From assembly GCA_020055645.1 (NCBI GenBank), contig CM034546.1, positions 124,827,875-124,891,874 of the forward strand: a stretch of 64,000 bases of DNA, read 5' to 3'. A program made the translations under genes and the position numbers. Positions within the stretch are counted from its first letter, which is position 1; each line of letters opens with the position of its first letter. The notes under the pieces are model-generated. The model saw only the letters and a program-made list of their open reading frames with translations. It made no database searches and was not told where the DNA came from. This DNA is from Tomocerus qinae. Lineage: Eukaryota; Arthropoda; Collembola; Entomobryomorpha; Tomoceridae. Below are positions 48,955 to 61,000 of the stretch, in pieces.

Positions 48955-49600
48955 GAGTTTGAATATGGTTAGCATCGGACACACCCCCTGCCTGTGGGCG
49001 TGGTTCAAAAACTAAAAATTGCTGTAACTTTCGCTGTCGACATTGTAGAACGTCATGAAATAGCTCGTTCAAAAGGTTATTCGTTAAGTTTCAACATGGT
49101 TAACATCGGACACACCCCCTGCCTGTGGGCGTGGTTCAAAAACTAAGAATTGGTGTAACTTTTGCTATCGACATTGTAGAACGTCATGAAATAGCTCGTT
49201 CGAAAGGTTATTCGTTAAGTTTGAACATGGTTAACATCGGACACACCACCTGCCTGTGGGCGTGGTTCAAAAACTAAGAATTTGTGTAACTTTTGCTATC
49301 GACATTGTAGAACGTCATGAAATAGCTCGTTCAAAAGGTTATTCGTTAAGTTTGAACATGGTTAACATCGGACACACCCCCTGCCTGTGGGCGTGGTTCA
49401 AAAACTAAGAATTGTGCTATCGATATTGTAGAACGTCATGAAATAGCTCGTTCGAAAGGTTATTCGTTAAGTTTGAACATGGTTAACATCGGACACACCC
49501 CCTGCCTGTGGGCGTGGTTCAAAAACTAAAAATTGGTGTAACTTTTGCTGTCGACATTGTAAAACGTCATGAAATAGCTCGTTTGAAAGGTCATTCGTTA
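48955..49600. repeat. 131-bp tandem repeat, about 5 copies
   Basis: The core catcggacacaccccctgcc begins at 48973, 49104, 49235, 49366 and 49487. The spacing is 131, 131, 131 and 121 bp; the fourth unit lacks about 10 bases. Each unit also has tgtgggcgtggttcaaaaac and gaacgtcatgaaatagctcg. Units differ at a handful of sites. With the CTGT run before it, this resembles the repeat-rich end of a mobile element. No coding function is evident. Confidence 0.93.
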
Positions 49601-49787
49601 GGTCATATCAATGTCAAGTCATCAGGGTCAAAAGGTCAAAGGTCATTGGAAAAATGTCAATTAACGTGGCAAACCCTCTCCGCTACTTTTTTACATCCAT
49701 TGTACATGGTTTATTTTATACCAGTCCGAACCGAATCGCAACATGTCTGAGGCATTTGTTGCTACTACCTGACTGTTATTACTAGTA

Positions 49788-51082
49788 GTAGTAGTAGTGT
49801 ATTTATTGATTGTTTCTGCAACATTTACAATCATTTCATTTTACATTTCCAATTATTTAAATGCCAATAATACTTATAACTAAGGTAAAACATTATTTAT
49901 AATAGCTCTCCAGAAAACGAAAATATCATAATACGCTTCACAGAAAAATTTGTATAACTACGCAAATTTCATTGGAAGTGGTTACTGTTTTACGTGAGTT
50001 CACGTGGGATCACAACCTTAGCTCTAAGACTTAGGCCACCGTCCAACCAGTTACTCTTTGAATATAGCAATACTCATCACCCCATCCACATATTACCGTA
50101 CACACAAAATTGCAAGATGTAATGTAGCATGTCTCCGAGTCGTCCCTAAACATTTAGCAACTAGTGATGTGGCGGGGATTATACTGCCCTCTCCCACCAC
50201 TTCATACACTAGGGTTAACACTATAAACATTGTCCAGGGAATGTTATAACAATTACACCAAAGAGGAATAGACAGCCTGCTTTACATTCACAGACCTAGA
50301 CGAACCCCAACTACAATACACCACAGACTTAAATACTAGAATACCTTGCCCAGGAATAGCAGTAATTGCCTAGTAAACGATTAATGAAACAAATACTCTA
50401 GTATCTCACAATGCCTTATTTTACAAAAATCCCAGATAGCTACTATAACAATGTTTAAAATAGGTTGGTGTATCATACCTTACAGAAGTTACGCCTATAC
50501 TCATGTATAAGCGGGTTCCAGAGTAGCTTTACGGAGACAGAATGTAAATTAGCCAATTTGATGAGTAGACTGTGCACAGAGTTATCGGCCCTTACACCTT
50601 GACGATGTTATTGATGCTACACTGCTTGTTATCCTGCTGAATAGCTGGAACACTGATAGCGGAGAAGACAGTCGCAGGGCCAACATGAGAATGACTAGTA
50701 AGAAAAGCACTACTAATCTGGTCGGATGTAGTAGGCAGCACAGGACTTTAAAGGCCGTCTTATCTTCTAATCTGCATACCGCCACTGTTCACGCCGCTGC
50801 CAGACCCAATTAGCATCCATGGCCGTCCTCCGCGATAAGGAATTCCCATCACAGCACAGAAAAATGGTATTTCAGTGGGCTGCTTCACTCAAAAAACACC
50901 GAATTCGGACATTCTGTCCCACTTTCGTGCACTAAATTCTGTCCCGGATGTACAGGCCTCTTCACTCTATGCACAGCACTACTTTTTGGGCGAAAATTGG
51001 CCCAAAAATAAGCCGAAAAATTTAAAAATATGAGGACCACGATAATGTCGTGTCCGTTCACTTCGGCAGCTACTCTGGAACC
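49788..51082 (-). mobile_element. Non-LTR retroelement remnant with 17-bp TSD
   Basis: A perfect direct repeat, gactgttattactagta, lies at 49771-49787 and 51083-51099. On the minus strand the inserted DNA ends in caatcaataaatacac followed by a CTA microsatellite tail, the usual end of a LINE or SINE-like retroposon. No reverse transcriptase or endonuclease frame remains. The 5' part (about 50580-51080) is GC-richer and has one short hydrophobic open frame (50785-50582). I read this as an internally deleted, non-autonomous LINE derivative. Confidence 0.82.
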
Positions 51083-51099
51083 GACTGTTATTACTAGTA

Positions 51100-51766
51100 A
51101 ATACTTAAGAGAAAGAGTTTTTGAGAGAGAGATGAAGAATTCCGATGCGCAAGATGCGTGGACTTATACATTTCAGTTGTGCATCCCATGATTAAATCAG
51201 ATTCCATGGAGCTCAAAGTCTGATAATTTCAATCCTCAAATGAAGTAAGACTTATGTCAAGATTTATTTCACGCCACTAAAACCGCATTTCGCAGCGTGG
51301 ATATGAATCAAAATCCATTCGTGCGGGATACTGTAATTGTACATAGAGTTGTTTCGGAGAAATCGAGTATCCCCTTAATAGGAGATGAATGAAAATCTGA
51401 AATATCTTCCTGAGGAAATGAGGGGTCAATTTCATGTGTGTTCATTGATACACTATCTATTACTATAATATTTTCAAAACATTAAAGCCAATTTTATTTA
51501 TTGGTCTAACTGCATAAGTTAATGATGGAATTGCAGTATTCGGATATTATCTGCATTTGTGTGCTTAGCTACTAGTTATAATTTTTCTTCAGCGAATATA
51601 TTAATACGAACATATAGTCCAAATTACTTATACGTTATTCAATTTAAGTTTATGAATGAAAGAGTCCTGAAAAACTGAACAAAATAAGTATATATCTATA
51701 TGCAGTAAGGATACTCCTTTTTAATCCCCTTTAATTGTGTATGTATCACCCAATTAATTTTCACTA
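51100..51766. other. Intergenic DNA
   Basis: About 670 bp between the retroelement and the dioxygenase pseudogene. No gene or repeat is recognised. Confidence 0.5.
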
Positions 51767-52690
51767 CTACAAAAGTTTCTGGAATTCTGAACAGTATTGA
51801 TGTATAAATCCTGTAATAAAAATGAATTTACAATTAATTGAATTTTTAATGCTTATACAACCAGTTGGTGATTTTAATAATATGGCAAGCACGAATACAG
51901 AACTGGGTTTCAGGGGGATTTCATATAAAAATCTTTTTTCTTGGAGGGGAGAGGGTGGGAACTCCAGCCCGTAAAACCCATCCCTTAATACGTCCATGTA
52001 AAATACAATTGGCTTACATGAATGAGACTCGCTGATCTTCATAGTATAGTGTTCTCCAGGAGTATTAGCTATGTATTCTTTCATAGCTTGTGGATTATTA
52101 ACTAGAGGAAAGATTTGGGTAATATCATCAGGAATCAGGATAAAATAGGCAATCGACTGTCGCTTCGGAATTTCGTTATTTGCCTTAGGAATTATCACCC
52201 TATGAGGCTAAATAAATCGAATAGTTAAACTAGGTTAATTTTATTAGTAATAAGGTAAGTAATTCTATTGTTTTCGAAAAATTTAAACCGTAGCTTGGAA
52301 TTTCCCTGATGACCAAATCTCCAATAAATCTCCAGTATTGACAAGAATAGAATTCGGAATGGGATTGACATTTATCCATTGTTGATCAGTATTTTTTAAC
52401 TTTGAGTTATGATTTGGACTTAGAACAATTTCAGATGATGGCGTTATAAAATCTTGAAATTGATTTCGAATAAATAAGGTCTTACCTGTAATCCACCGTA
52501 ATATGCGTCCTGAAACAATAAAGTGATAGTGCCATAATCAGTATGCTCAGGACATCTGAGACGTTCGAGAATTTCTGGAGATGTTGTATTTTTAATTATG
52601 GGGCAATAAGTACTGCGTTCTATACAGCTTTCGGCTAAAGGATTTGTTATTCTCCTCTAGGTCAGAAAGACCTGTGTAGCACTTTATGAG

Positions 52691-53123
52691 GAAGGCTACC
52701 AGCCCACTCCTCATGACGACACCACCCAACTATCAAACTCAGCAACCCACTAATTTACATGCATTTACACATTTACAAGACTACGCGAGGAGCTCCGTTT
52801 GACACGCCAGTTGCTGGAGAACCTGGGACGAGGAGACTAAGCTACTTTGTGTTTCAATTCTATTATTTCTATTATTTTCAAAGTCACTTATCATTCCAGT
52901 TTGAGTATTATTCTTTGTGTGCAATAAATATTACATTGTGTTCCTGAACCTTCCTGTGGATCATCGGGCATTATTGGACTTTCGGTATCACGGGTAACTA
53001 GATTCACAAATATTATTTCATCATTTCTAGCATAAATAAATAAATAGAATAAAGGCGAACTAGGACCGCTCTACGTGTATGCGGACTGCATATTCCGTGA
53101 GCACTTGCGTCCAAACCCTCATA
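52691..53123. mobile_element. Insertion of about 433 bp in pseudogene exon 3 (solo-LTR-like)
   Basis: Absent from the intact copy. It is flanked by the near-duplicates actttatgag (52681-52690) and acttaatgag (53124-53133). It includes an AATAAA (about 52922), as LTRs do, but clear TG...CA ends were not established, so the class is uncertain. Confidence 0.6.
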
Positions 53124-53287
53124 ACTTAATGAGTAGTCCACGTCCCCCACCACCAAATTGAGGGCTATCAACTGCAGGAGAATTTTCGTCAGTGTTTTGC
53201 ACTCTTCTTTTAAATCCCTATTTGCCTTCGTGAAATTTCGAACTTCATTAGGCAATTTTTCGTTTTTCCAATCCCAAAAGTCAAAAC

Positions 53288-53512
53288 CAAGGAAGATAGA
53301 TATAGGTAATAGGTTAATCTGGAAGAATAATAGTGTGGATGGGACGAGGACAGTAGCGGAGCTGCAGCAGCGACATTTCCAAATACGATTAAAACCTGTC
53401 AGTTGACAGGAGAATTAATAGGCGCCTCCTACTATATAATATCTATCTCATTGACTCACATTACCAATACCATTAACTCCCGCTCAGAATAGCCATCTAA
53501 AATCTAGGGTTG
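53288..53512. mobile_element. 225-bp insertion with 8-bp TSD (hAT-like MITE)
   Basis: Absent from the intact copy and flanked by gtcaaaac at 53280-53287 and 53513-53520. The duplication has T at position 2 and A at position 7, fitting the nTnnnnAn preference of hAT elements. The insert begins caaggaagat and ends ctagggttg; the inverted ends are short and weak. It has no coding capacity. Confidence 0.68.
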
Positions 53513-54090
53513 GTCAAAACATTCTCTTAAATCGTCGTTTGCATCCTTTCCTAATCTTTTCGCCGAAAAATAATTATATTCCAGACACTGTTATTAAAAT
53601 AGTTACTACAAGCACACATTACCTCTGAAAGAGTCAAGAGTTATAACATATTTATCTAATAAAAATTAATATTCACTTTTCTTGTCCAGGCATGCTGTAT
53701 CCGTGTATATCAACCCATAGGATTAGGCTTTACTAATACTACTTTACTTACTATACTTTTCTTTGATAGCAATGGGCAGGTCAAAAAATTATTTGGAAAA
53801 CTCCAAAGCAGATTTGATATTTGATCTATAATTTATCAACAAGAATTAAGAGCATCTTTATACATTTTTGACGACAAAATTAATCTTACTTTGCTATCCG
53901 GAATTCCATGCTGTATCAGATGCACAAATCCAATTTTTGACAATGTAAATGCAAACTTATCGGAAACTCCCTTCCATATTTGATTATGTTTATGTTTCCA
54001 ATGTGTCTGTCCTCCCAATTTATTTAGATAAAACAAAGGAATTTCGGAAATATTGACCGACATATTTTTGAATGACATATTTTGTCAGTC

Positions 54091-54525
54091 TTGTAAGGGG
54101 AAAATGGACATTTGTACTGTGGAGTCCCGATTCCTCTCCATTCCCGACTTGCCTAAGCATCTTCAGTATGCTTACCGGTTTCTGGCATGGTCAAGTGGGT
54201 TAGTCCCGAAGTGTAGAAAGTAGTCTGGCACTCCTGTTCTTTGAATGAGGAGAGAATATTTATTTGACCAGGACTTTGCCTCCTGTTCAGATTCGGAATG
54301 AGTCTAATAATTGACGAATGTCTTTGTGTATATAATTGTGTGTATGTGTTGTGTGGGTGGAAATAGGTAAGGTACACAGTAAGTTATAGTTTAAGGTGTA
54401 TATAGGTATTAGGGATTAGGTAGGTAGGGAGATGAGGATGGCGACAAGCAGATCGCCTAGGATAAGGAAAGGTGATAAGCTGCAGAGACATGGGCATGCA
54501 TGGCTCCTGCAGTCTGAGTCTGACA
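54091..54525. mobile_element. Insertion of about 430 bp just upstream of pseudogene exon 1
   Basis: In the intact copy ttttgtcagtctgaatcag is continuous. Here cagtct is followed by foreign, GC-richer DNA (from ttgtaaggggaaaatgg) and the flank resumes after a second agtctga near 54511. It contains gtgt-rich and ggtaggta runs and no recognisable protein. The exact borders and class are uncertain. Confidence 0.55.
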
Positions 54526-55174
54526 AATTCGGTTCAGTTTACATTTCTGAATAACGTAGCAGAAAAATTTTTAACCACAAATTCAGTGAAAAGCACCTGT
54601 TTATCGTTTTATTATTCTACACCACAGATATACAGAAGTACTTAATAGATAATAAGTAAACCTATCTACAACTACACACCCAGGCATGTGATGTGACTGA
54701 AGCCAACTACGTAGGTAGGGTACATAATATAATGTATAATAGACTGTGCTTATAATATCTACCTTAATCAGTTTTAATTTTAATGGTATGCTGGTGAAAG
54801 GCATCTTGTATTTCTTTAATAAGTCAAGAATGAGTGATAAGACGTCATATAAGAATATAAGATCTCGAATGAGACTATCAGACGTCTTAAGCCATAGTAC
54901 TTTATAATAAGTAAATTGAATGTATGATTATAACTTGATACTTGATATCTTTAAGATAAACACATACCACAAAAATGTGGTATGTGTCACTAGACTACTG
55001 TAGAATAAATTCAAAGATTTTTTAAAATTTATGGTATAGGAGTTGGGCTAGTGGTTCCAGATCCTAACGGAAGCACCAAAACAATTACTACTTTCTCGAT
55101 TCATATTTACCATTTTTGATAATTTTTGCTGGATACCTTTCAACATCCTTATTTGCGGCAAAAACAGAAATTAG

Positions 55175-55467
55175 CCTAATACTCCTAATTTTAGATTGCA
55201 ATCTATTGGAAACAATATTTTGCAAACAAGGCTCTATTTAATATTTAAAAATTGAAAAGCCACAGAACTAAAAAAAATCCAAAATGTTTATGCTTTACTT
55301 GATTATTGATAGGGGTTGACTATATGAATCGTCAAAAAAGACAGTTTGGAAAACCAACAACCAATATAATTTGGAGTTTATAGATAACTTCCTCCTTGAT
55401 AACCCTCTTACCAAATAATGGTCAAAAAATGGATTCAAGATTTTGGACCTGGATTGTTCATATTAGG
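55175..55467. repeat. Satellite C, isolated diverged monomer
   Basis: It contains the superfamily landmarks in order: attctattggaaac-like (tgcaatctattggaaac), tttatgctttacttgattattg, agtttatagat, ataatggtcaaaaaatggattc. It matches the units at 56955-57690 better than satellite A. It breaks at 55467, where a transposon-like element begins. Confidence 0.75.
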
Positions 55468-56749
55468 CAGTGTACAAAATTTACCACTTTTTAGCCTTTT
55501 TTACCATCACAGTGGTAAAAATGCACTTAATGGTAAAAATGCATTTAATGGTAAAAATGCATTTTAGTAAATGGCAAAAATAAGACTTTTGTCCCTCTCA
55601 CAAACATGGGCGAAGTTCTATTTAAGTGTACAGCATTATCAGGAGCTGAGAAGAAGGGGCAGTGACGATTATGACATTAGTCATGAACCGATGATGACTA
55701 CATATATGACTCATGCATCTGCTGTACATAGTATAATAGCACAATATTTCCAAGAGTGACTTTGTCGCTCTTTTCTGTGAATGTTGAATGACTGCATTCG
55801 TTAACATAAGAGAAGATAAGAAGACTTAGAAAAAACAGCAAATTCTGGCAAAAGGTCATGGAATAGGCAGTATAAGTATAAGAAATATAGTGATATGGAT
55901 ATTTGCTTTGCTGATATGCATTATAGATAACATAACAACCATACCAAAAGCAAGATTATGCCAAATTTCAAAAAATTGTGATTAATTTTTTTTTCAAAAT
56001 TTTGAAACATTGACCAAAAATTGATTTTTACCCCTTCTCAGGAATGTGTTTGGGAACACAACAAAAAAAATCCCATTGAAATCGGATGAATACTTTTCGA
56101 GAAAATCGGGGATAACTTTTGCAAACCCCCCTCGGCAGAAAACCCGCCATAACTTCCGAACGGCGGGTTATATTTTAAAAATATTATTTTTTAAAATCAT
56201 CTATTAGGGAGTTGATTGACTTCCTAAAGTTTCATATTTCAACGTGAGAACACCTTCCCAGGCCAGAAGGTCTCTTAGATGGGAACTCACAAACGACATA
56301 TTAAAATAAGTTTTCATGCTCTATTTTCTCTAAAACATTTCTAATTAAGATTTATAATATTTGTATGTTCACTGAAGTAGTGAAAAGGCCATTTAAACGA
56401 CATTTATTCCTTTGGTATACAGCCAACTTTCATTTAATTAGAAAAGTGCACATTTAATTAAAATTAATTATTCTATAAGGATGATTTTGTCCCAATTAGT
56501 TGACTCTTTCTTGGATTAATTAACACACATTATGTTGGGTAGTCAATTTAGGACAACAATCGTCAGCTGCAACTGCAACGGTATTTTATGTATTAGTGTC
56601 GAATTTTATTCAAACTCTGTACGAAATTTAAATAAAACAATTTTTTACCATTTCTTACCAATTGTATCATTTACCACCAATGTTTAGGTGGTGGTAAATA
56701 CCATTAAAAACCACTTACCAATTAGTGGTAAATAGTATTTTGTACACTG
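55468..56749. mobile_element. Non-autonomous DNA transposon with CAGTGTACAAAAT ends, 1.28 kb
   Basis: The left end cagtgtacaaaatttaccact and the reverse complement of the right end (cagtgtacaaaatactatttaccact) match. Just inside lie ggtaaaaatgcatttaat tandem units (about 55508-55565) and, on the other side, ttaccac/gtggtaa motifs (about 56660-56730). No transposase is seen; a 62-codon + frame at 55571 has no motif. Flanking bases do not form a clear duplication, so one border may have been rearranged. It interrupts satellite C. Confidence 0.7.
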
Positions 56750-56954
56750 GTTGGCACATGTGTACTGACTGGGTACAGATGCACTGGCTAAGTGCAGATT
56801 CACTGATGTGATTTGAATAATAATCTTTAATTTAGGATTTTAAGGTGGGGAACTATTTCGATATGGGGAACTAAACCTTTGAAGAGCCATATTTTCCCAA
56901 ATTTATTCATTTAGTTCCCCAACTGGTGATTACTTGCGATATGGTGAACTAAAT
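56750..56954. other. Unassigned DNA between element and satellite C
   Basis: About 205 bp with repeated and inverted ggggaacta motifs (about 56847-56925, facing tagttcccc). No match to the satellites is seen, so it may be a second insertion. Confidence 0.45.
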
Positions 56955-57690
56955 CGATTAATACGGTAATTCAAAGTTTATAGATTACTTTCCCTTTGAT
57001 AACCATTTTACCAAATTATGGTCAAAAAATGGATTCTACATTTTGGAGCTGGAATGTTCATATTAGTGTATGGCCGCCAATTTCTCAAAGACACAAATGA
57101 GAACAAAAAATAATAAATTATACTCCATTGTAATCTATTAGAAACATTCTTTTGCAAACAATGCTAAAATTTATATTCAAAATTTTAAAAACCATAGAAC
57201 CAAAAACATTTCTTTAATGCTTAAGCAATACTTGACTATAGATAGCGTTTATCTACAACAGTGGTCGAAAAAGGCTGTTTGGAAAACCAACAAGCAATAT
57301 AATTCAAAGTTTATAGATTACTTTCCCTTTGATAACCTTTTTACCAAATTATGGTCAAAAAATGGATTTTAGATTTTGGAGCTGGAATGTTCATATTAGG
57401 GTATGGCAGCCTATTTCTCAAAGACACAAGTGAGAACAAAGAATAATAAATTATACTACATTGTAATCTATTAGAAACATTCTTTTGCAAACAATGCTAA
57501 AATTTATATTCAAAATTTTAAAAACCATAGACCCAAAAACATTTCTTTAATGCTTAAGCAATACTTGACTATAGATAGCGTTTATCTACCACAGCGGTCG
57601 AAAAAGGCTGTTTGGAAAACCAACAACCAATATAATTCAAAGTTTATAGATTCCTTTCGCTTTGATAACCTTCTTATCAAATGAAGGTCT
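56955..57690. repeat. Satellite C, about two monomers of about 332 bp
   Basis: The landmark ccaaattatggtcaaaaaatgg occurs at 57011 and 57343, 332 bp apart. Other shared blocks are ggagctggaatgttcatatta, aaatgagaacaaa and atgcttaagcaatacttgacta. It is intermediate in sequence between satellites A and B and is more diverged internally than either. Confidence 0.85.
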
Positions 57691-57867
57691 AAAAACGGAT
57701 TGTGGATTTTTATGTCGGTTTTTTCATATCACAGCGTGTTACTCCCTTTCTCACAGAAATTAGAGAGCGCAGATTTATATTTGAATATGATCATGAGAAT
57801 GAAATAGTCATTAGTTCAATTTCAAATATTTTAATTAATAATAATTGAAATAATATAATATTAACAA
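57691..57867. repeat. Degenerate satellite edge matching 32480-32660
   Basis: The stretch ttttcatatcacagcgtgtt...tgatcatgagaatgaaatagtc aligns with the outermost degenerate piece of satellite A at about 32490-32600 and not with any array monomer. It leads directly into the IR 3' fragment. Confidence 0.75.
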
Positions 57868-58014
57868 AAACTATTTTTTTGATTATCACTGTTTAATTAT
57901 AAGAATGCATTAATTTTTTGAAATTAAAAATTCAATAGCAAATGAGACGATGGATATTATACTTCCTATAACTAAGAGAATGATTAGGAATTTAGTATGT
58001 TGAAGTGTAATAGC
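57868..58014 (-). pseudogene. Fragment of the ionotropic receptor 3' end inside satellite DNA
   Basis: About 147 bp closely match 33199-33348, the last about 45 codons and the first bases after the stop of the IR gene, in the same orientation (for example tttaattataagaat, gagacgatggatatt, tttagtatgttgaagtgtaa). Only the end of the receptor, through part of the last membrane helix, is present, with small differences. It stops at agcttatag, where satellite B begins. Confidence 0.88.
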
Positions 58015-61000
58015 TTATAGATAGTTTAATTTTTGATAAAATTATTTCAAGACGATTGCCATAAAAGGCACTTTGGAAAGTAAACAATAAAAAAAATTGA
58101 AGCTTATAGATTACTTGATCTTTGATAACTTTTTTGCGAAATTACCGTCAAAAAATGGATTTAGAATTTTTAGGGTGCCTTTTCCATATTACGCTTTGTT
58201 CCTTTATTTCTCTCAAAAATAAATGAGAACGATGATCAATAAAAATTAACACTAAACAAGTTATATATTGGAAGCATTAATTACGGAAAACATCTAAGTT
58301 AAATATTTAAAGCTAAAAAGTCGGTAAAACTAAAAATATTAACAATAAAGCTTATAGATCGTTTTATTTTTGATAACATTATTTCAAGACGATTGCCATA
58401 AAAGGCACTTTGGAAAGTAAACAATAAAAAAAAAGCTTACAAATTACTTGATTTTTGATAACTTTCTTGCGAAATTACCGTCAAAAAATGGATTTAGAAT
58501 TGTTAGGGTGCCTTTTTTATATTACGCTTTGTTCCTTTATTTCTCTCAAAAATAAATGAGAACGATGATCAATAATAATTAACACTAAACAAGTTATATG
58601 TTGGAAACATTAATTACGGAAAACATCTAAGTTAAATATTTAAAGCTAAAAAGTCGGTAAAACTAAAAATATTAACAATAAAGTTCATAGATCGTTTTAT
58701 TTTTGATAAAATTATTTCAAGACGATTGCCATAAAAGGCACTTTGGAAAGTAAACAATAAAAAAAATCGAAGCTTACAAATTACTTGATTTTTGATAACT
58801 TTCTTGCGAAATTACCGTCAAAAAATGGATTTAGAATTGTTAGGGTGCCTTTTTTATATTACGCTTTGTTCCTTTATTTCTCTCAAAAATAAATGAGAAC
58901 GATGATCAATAATAATTAACACTAAACAAGTTATATGTTGAAAACATTAATTACGGAAAACATCTAAGTTAAATATTTAAAGCTAAAAAGTCGGTAAAAC
59001 TAAAAATATTAACAATAAAGCTCATAGATCGTTTTATTTTTGATAAAATTATTTCAAGACGATTGCCATAACAGGCACTTTGGAAAATAAACAATAAAAA
59101 AAATCGAAGCTTACAAATTACTTGTTTTTTGATAACTTTCTTGCGAAATTACCGTCAAAAAATAGATTTAGAATTTTTAGGCTGCCTTTTCCATATTACG
59201 GTTTGTTCCTCTATTTCTCTCAAAAATAAATGAGAACGATGATCAATAATAATTAACACTAAACAAGTTATATGTTGGAAACATTAATTACGGAAAACAT
59301 CTAAGTTAAATATTTAAAGCTATAAAGTCGGTAAAACAAAAATATTAACAATAAAGCTCATAGATCGTTTTATTTTTGATAAAATTATTTCAAGACGATT
59401 GCCATAAAAGGCACTTTGGAAAGTAAACAATAAAAAAAATCGAAGCTCACAAATTACTTGATTTTTGAAAACTTTCTTGCGAAATTACCGTCAAAAAATA
59501 GATTTAGAATTTTTAGGCTGCCTTTTCCATATTACGCTTTGTTCCTCTATTTCTCTCCAAAATAAATGAGAACGATGATCAATAATAATTAACACTAAAC
59601 AGGTTATATAATGGAAACATTAATTACGGAAAACATCTAAGTTAAATAATTAAAGCTAAAAAGTCGGTAAAACTAAAAATATTAACAATAAAGTTCATAG
59701 ATCGTTTTATTTTTGATAAAATTATTTCAAGACGATTGCCATAAAAGGCACTTTGGAAAGTAAACAATAAAAAAAATCGAAGCTTACAAATTACTTGATT
59801 TTTGATAACTTTCTTGCGAAATTACCGTCAAAAAATGGATTCAGAATTTTTAGGGTGCCTTTTCCATACTACGCTTTGTTCCTCTATTTCTCTCAAAAAT
59901 AAATGAGAACGATGATCAATAATAATTAACACTAAACAAGTTATATGTTGGAAACATTAATTACGGAAAACATCTAAGTTAAATATTTAAAGCTAAAAAG
60001 TCGGTAAAACTAAAAATATTAACAATAAAGTTCATAGATCGTTTTATTTTTGATAAAATTATTTCAAGACGATTGCCATAAAAGGCACTTTGGAAAGTAA
60101 ACAATAAAAAAATCGAAGCTTACAAATTACTTGATTTTTGATAACTTTCTTGCGAAATTACCGTCAAAAAATAGATTTAGAATTTTTAGGCTGCCTTTTC
60201 CATATTACGCTTTGTTCCTCTATTTCTCTCCAAAATAAATGAGAACGATGATCAATAATAATTAACACTAAACAGGTTATATAATGGAAACATTAATTAC
60301 GGAAAACATCTAAGTTAAATATTTAAAGCTAAAAAGTCGGTAAAACTAAAAATATTAACAATAAAGCTCATAGATCGTTTTATTTTTGATAAAATTATTT
60401 CAAGACGATTGCCATAAAAGGCACTTTGGAAAGTAAACAATAAAAAAAATCGAAGCTTACAAATTACTTGATTTTTGATAACATTCTTGCAAAATTACCG
60501 TCAAAAAATGGATTTAGAATTTGTAGGCTGCCTTCTCCATATTACGGTTTGTTCCTCTATTTCTCTCAAAAATAAATGAGAACGATGATCAATAATAATT
60601 AACACTAAACAAGTTATATGTTGGAAACATTAATTACGGAAAACATCTAAGTTAAATATTTAAAGCTAAAAAGTCGGTAAAACTAAAAATATTAACAATA
60701 AAGTTCATAGATCGTTTTATTTTTGATAAAATTATTTCAAGACGATTGCCATAAAAGGCACTTTGGAAAGTAAACAATAAAAAAATCGAAGCTTACAAAT
60801 TACTTGATTTTTGATAACTTTCTTGCGAAATTACCGTCAAAAAATGGATTTAGAATTTTTAGGCTGCCTTTTCCATATTACGGTTTGTTCCTCTATTTCT
60901 CTCAAAAATAAATGAGAACGATGATCAATAATAATTAACACTAAACAAGTTATATGTTGGAAACATTAATTACGGAAAACATCTAAGTTAAATATTTAAA

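Larger units (their letters stand above)
51767..54078 (-). pseudogene. Broken copy of the 2OG-Fe(II) dioxygenase gene
   Basis: All five exons of the gene at 1302-2799 can be traced, but the copy cannot make the enzyme. Exon 1 (54063-53890, from MSVNISEIPL) is open. Exon 2 has an extra 8 bases near its acceptor (about 53812-53820) and an in-frame TAA where the intact gene has GAG (near 53795), and a further insertion lies just beyond. Exon 3 is split by two insertions and has an added base near 52608, before the HTD iron motif. The intron 4 donor is gtttaa, where the intact gene has gtatgc. Exon 5 (from about 52210) stays open through HRV and RQS but has a different, longer tail ending at 51767. 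The pattern is a whole-gene DNA duplication followed by decay. Confidence 0.88.
51880..54925. repeat. Segmental duplication, right copy
   Basis: Same orientation as, and matching, about 1231-3245. It is longer because of three insertions, at about 52691-53133, 53288-53520 and about 54091-54525. The shared upstream part resumes at about 54535 (cagtttacatttctgaataacg) and ends near 54925. Confidence 0.85.
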
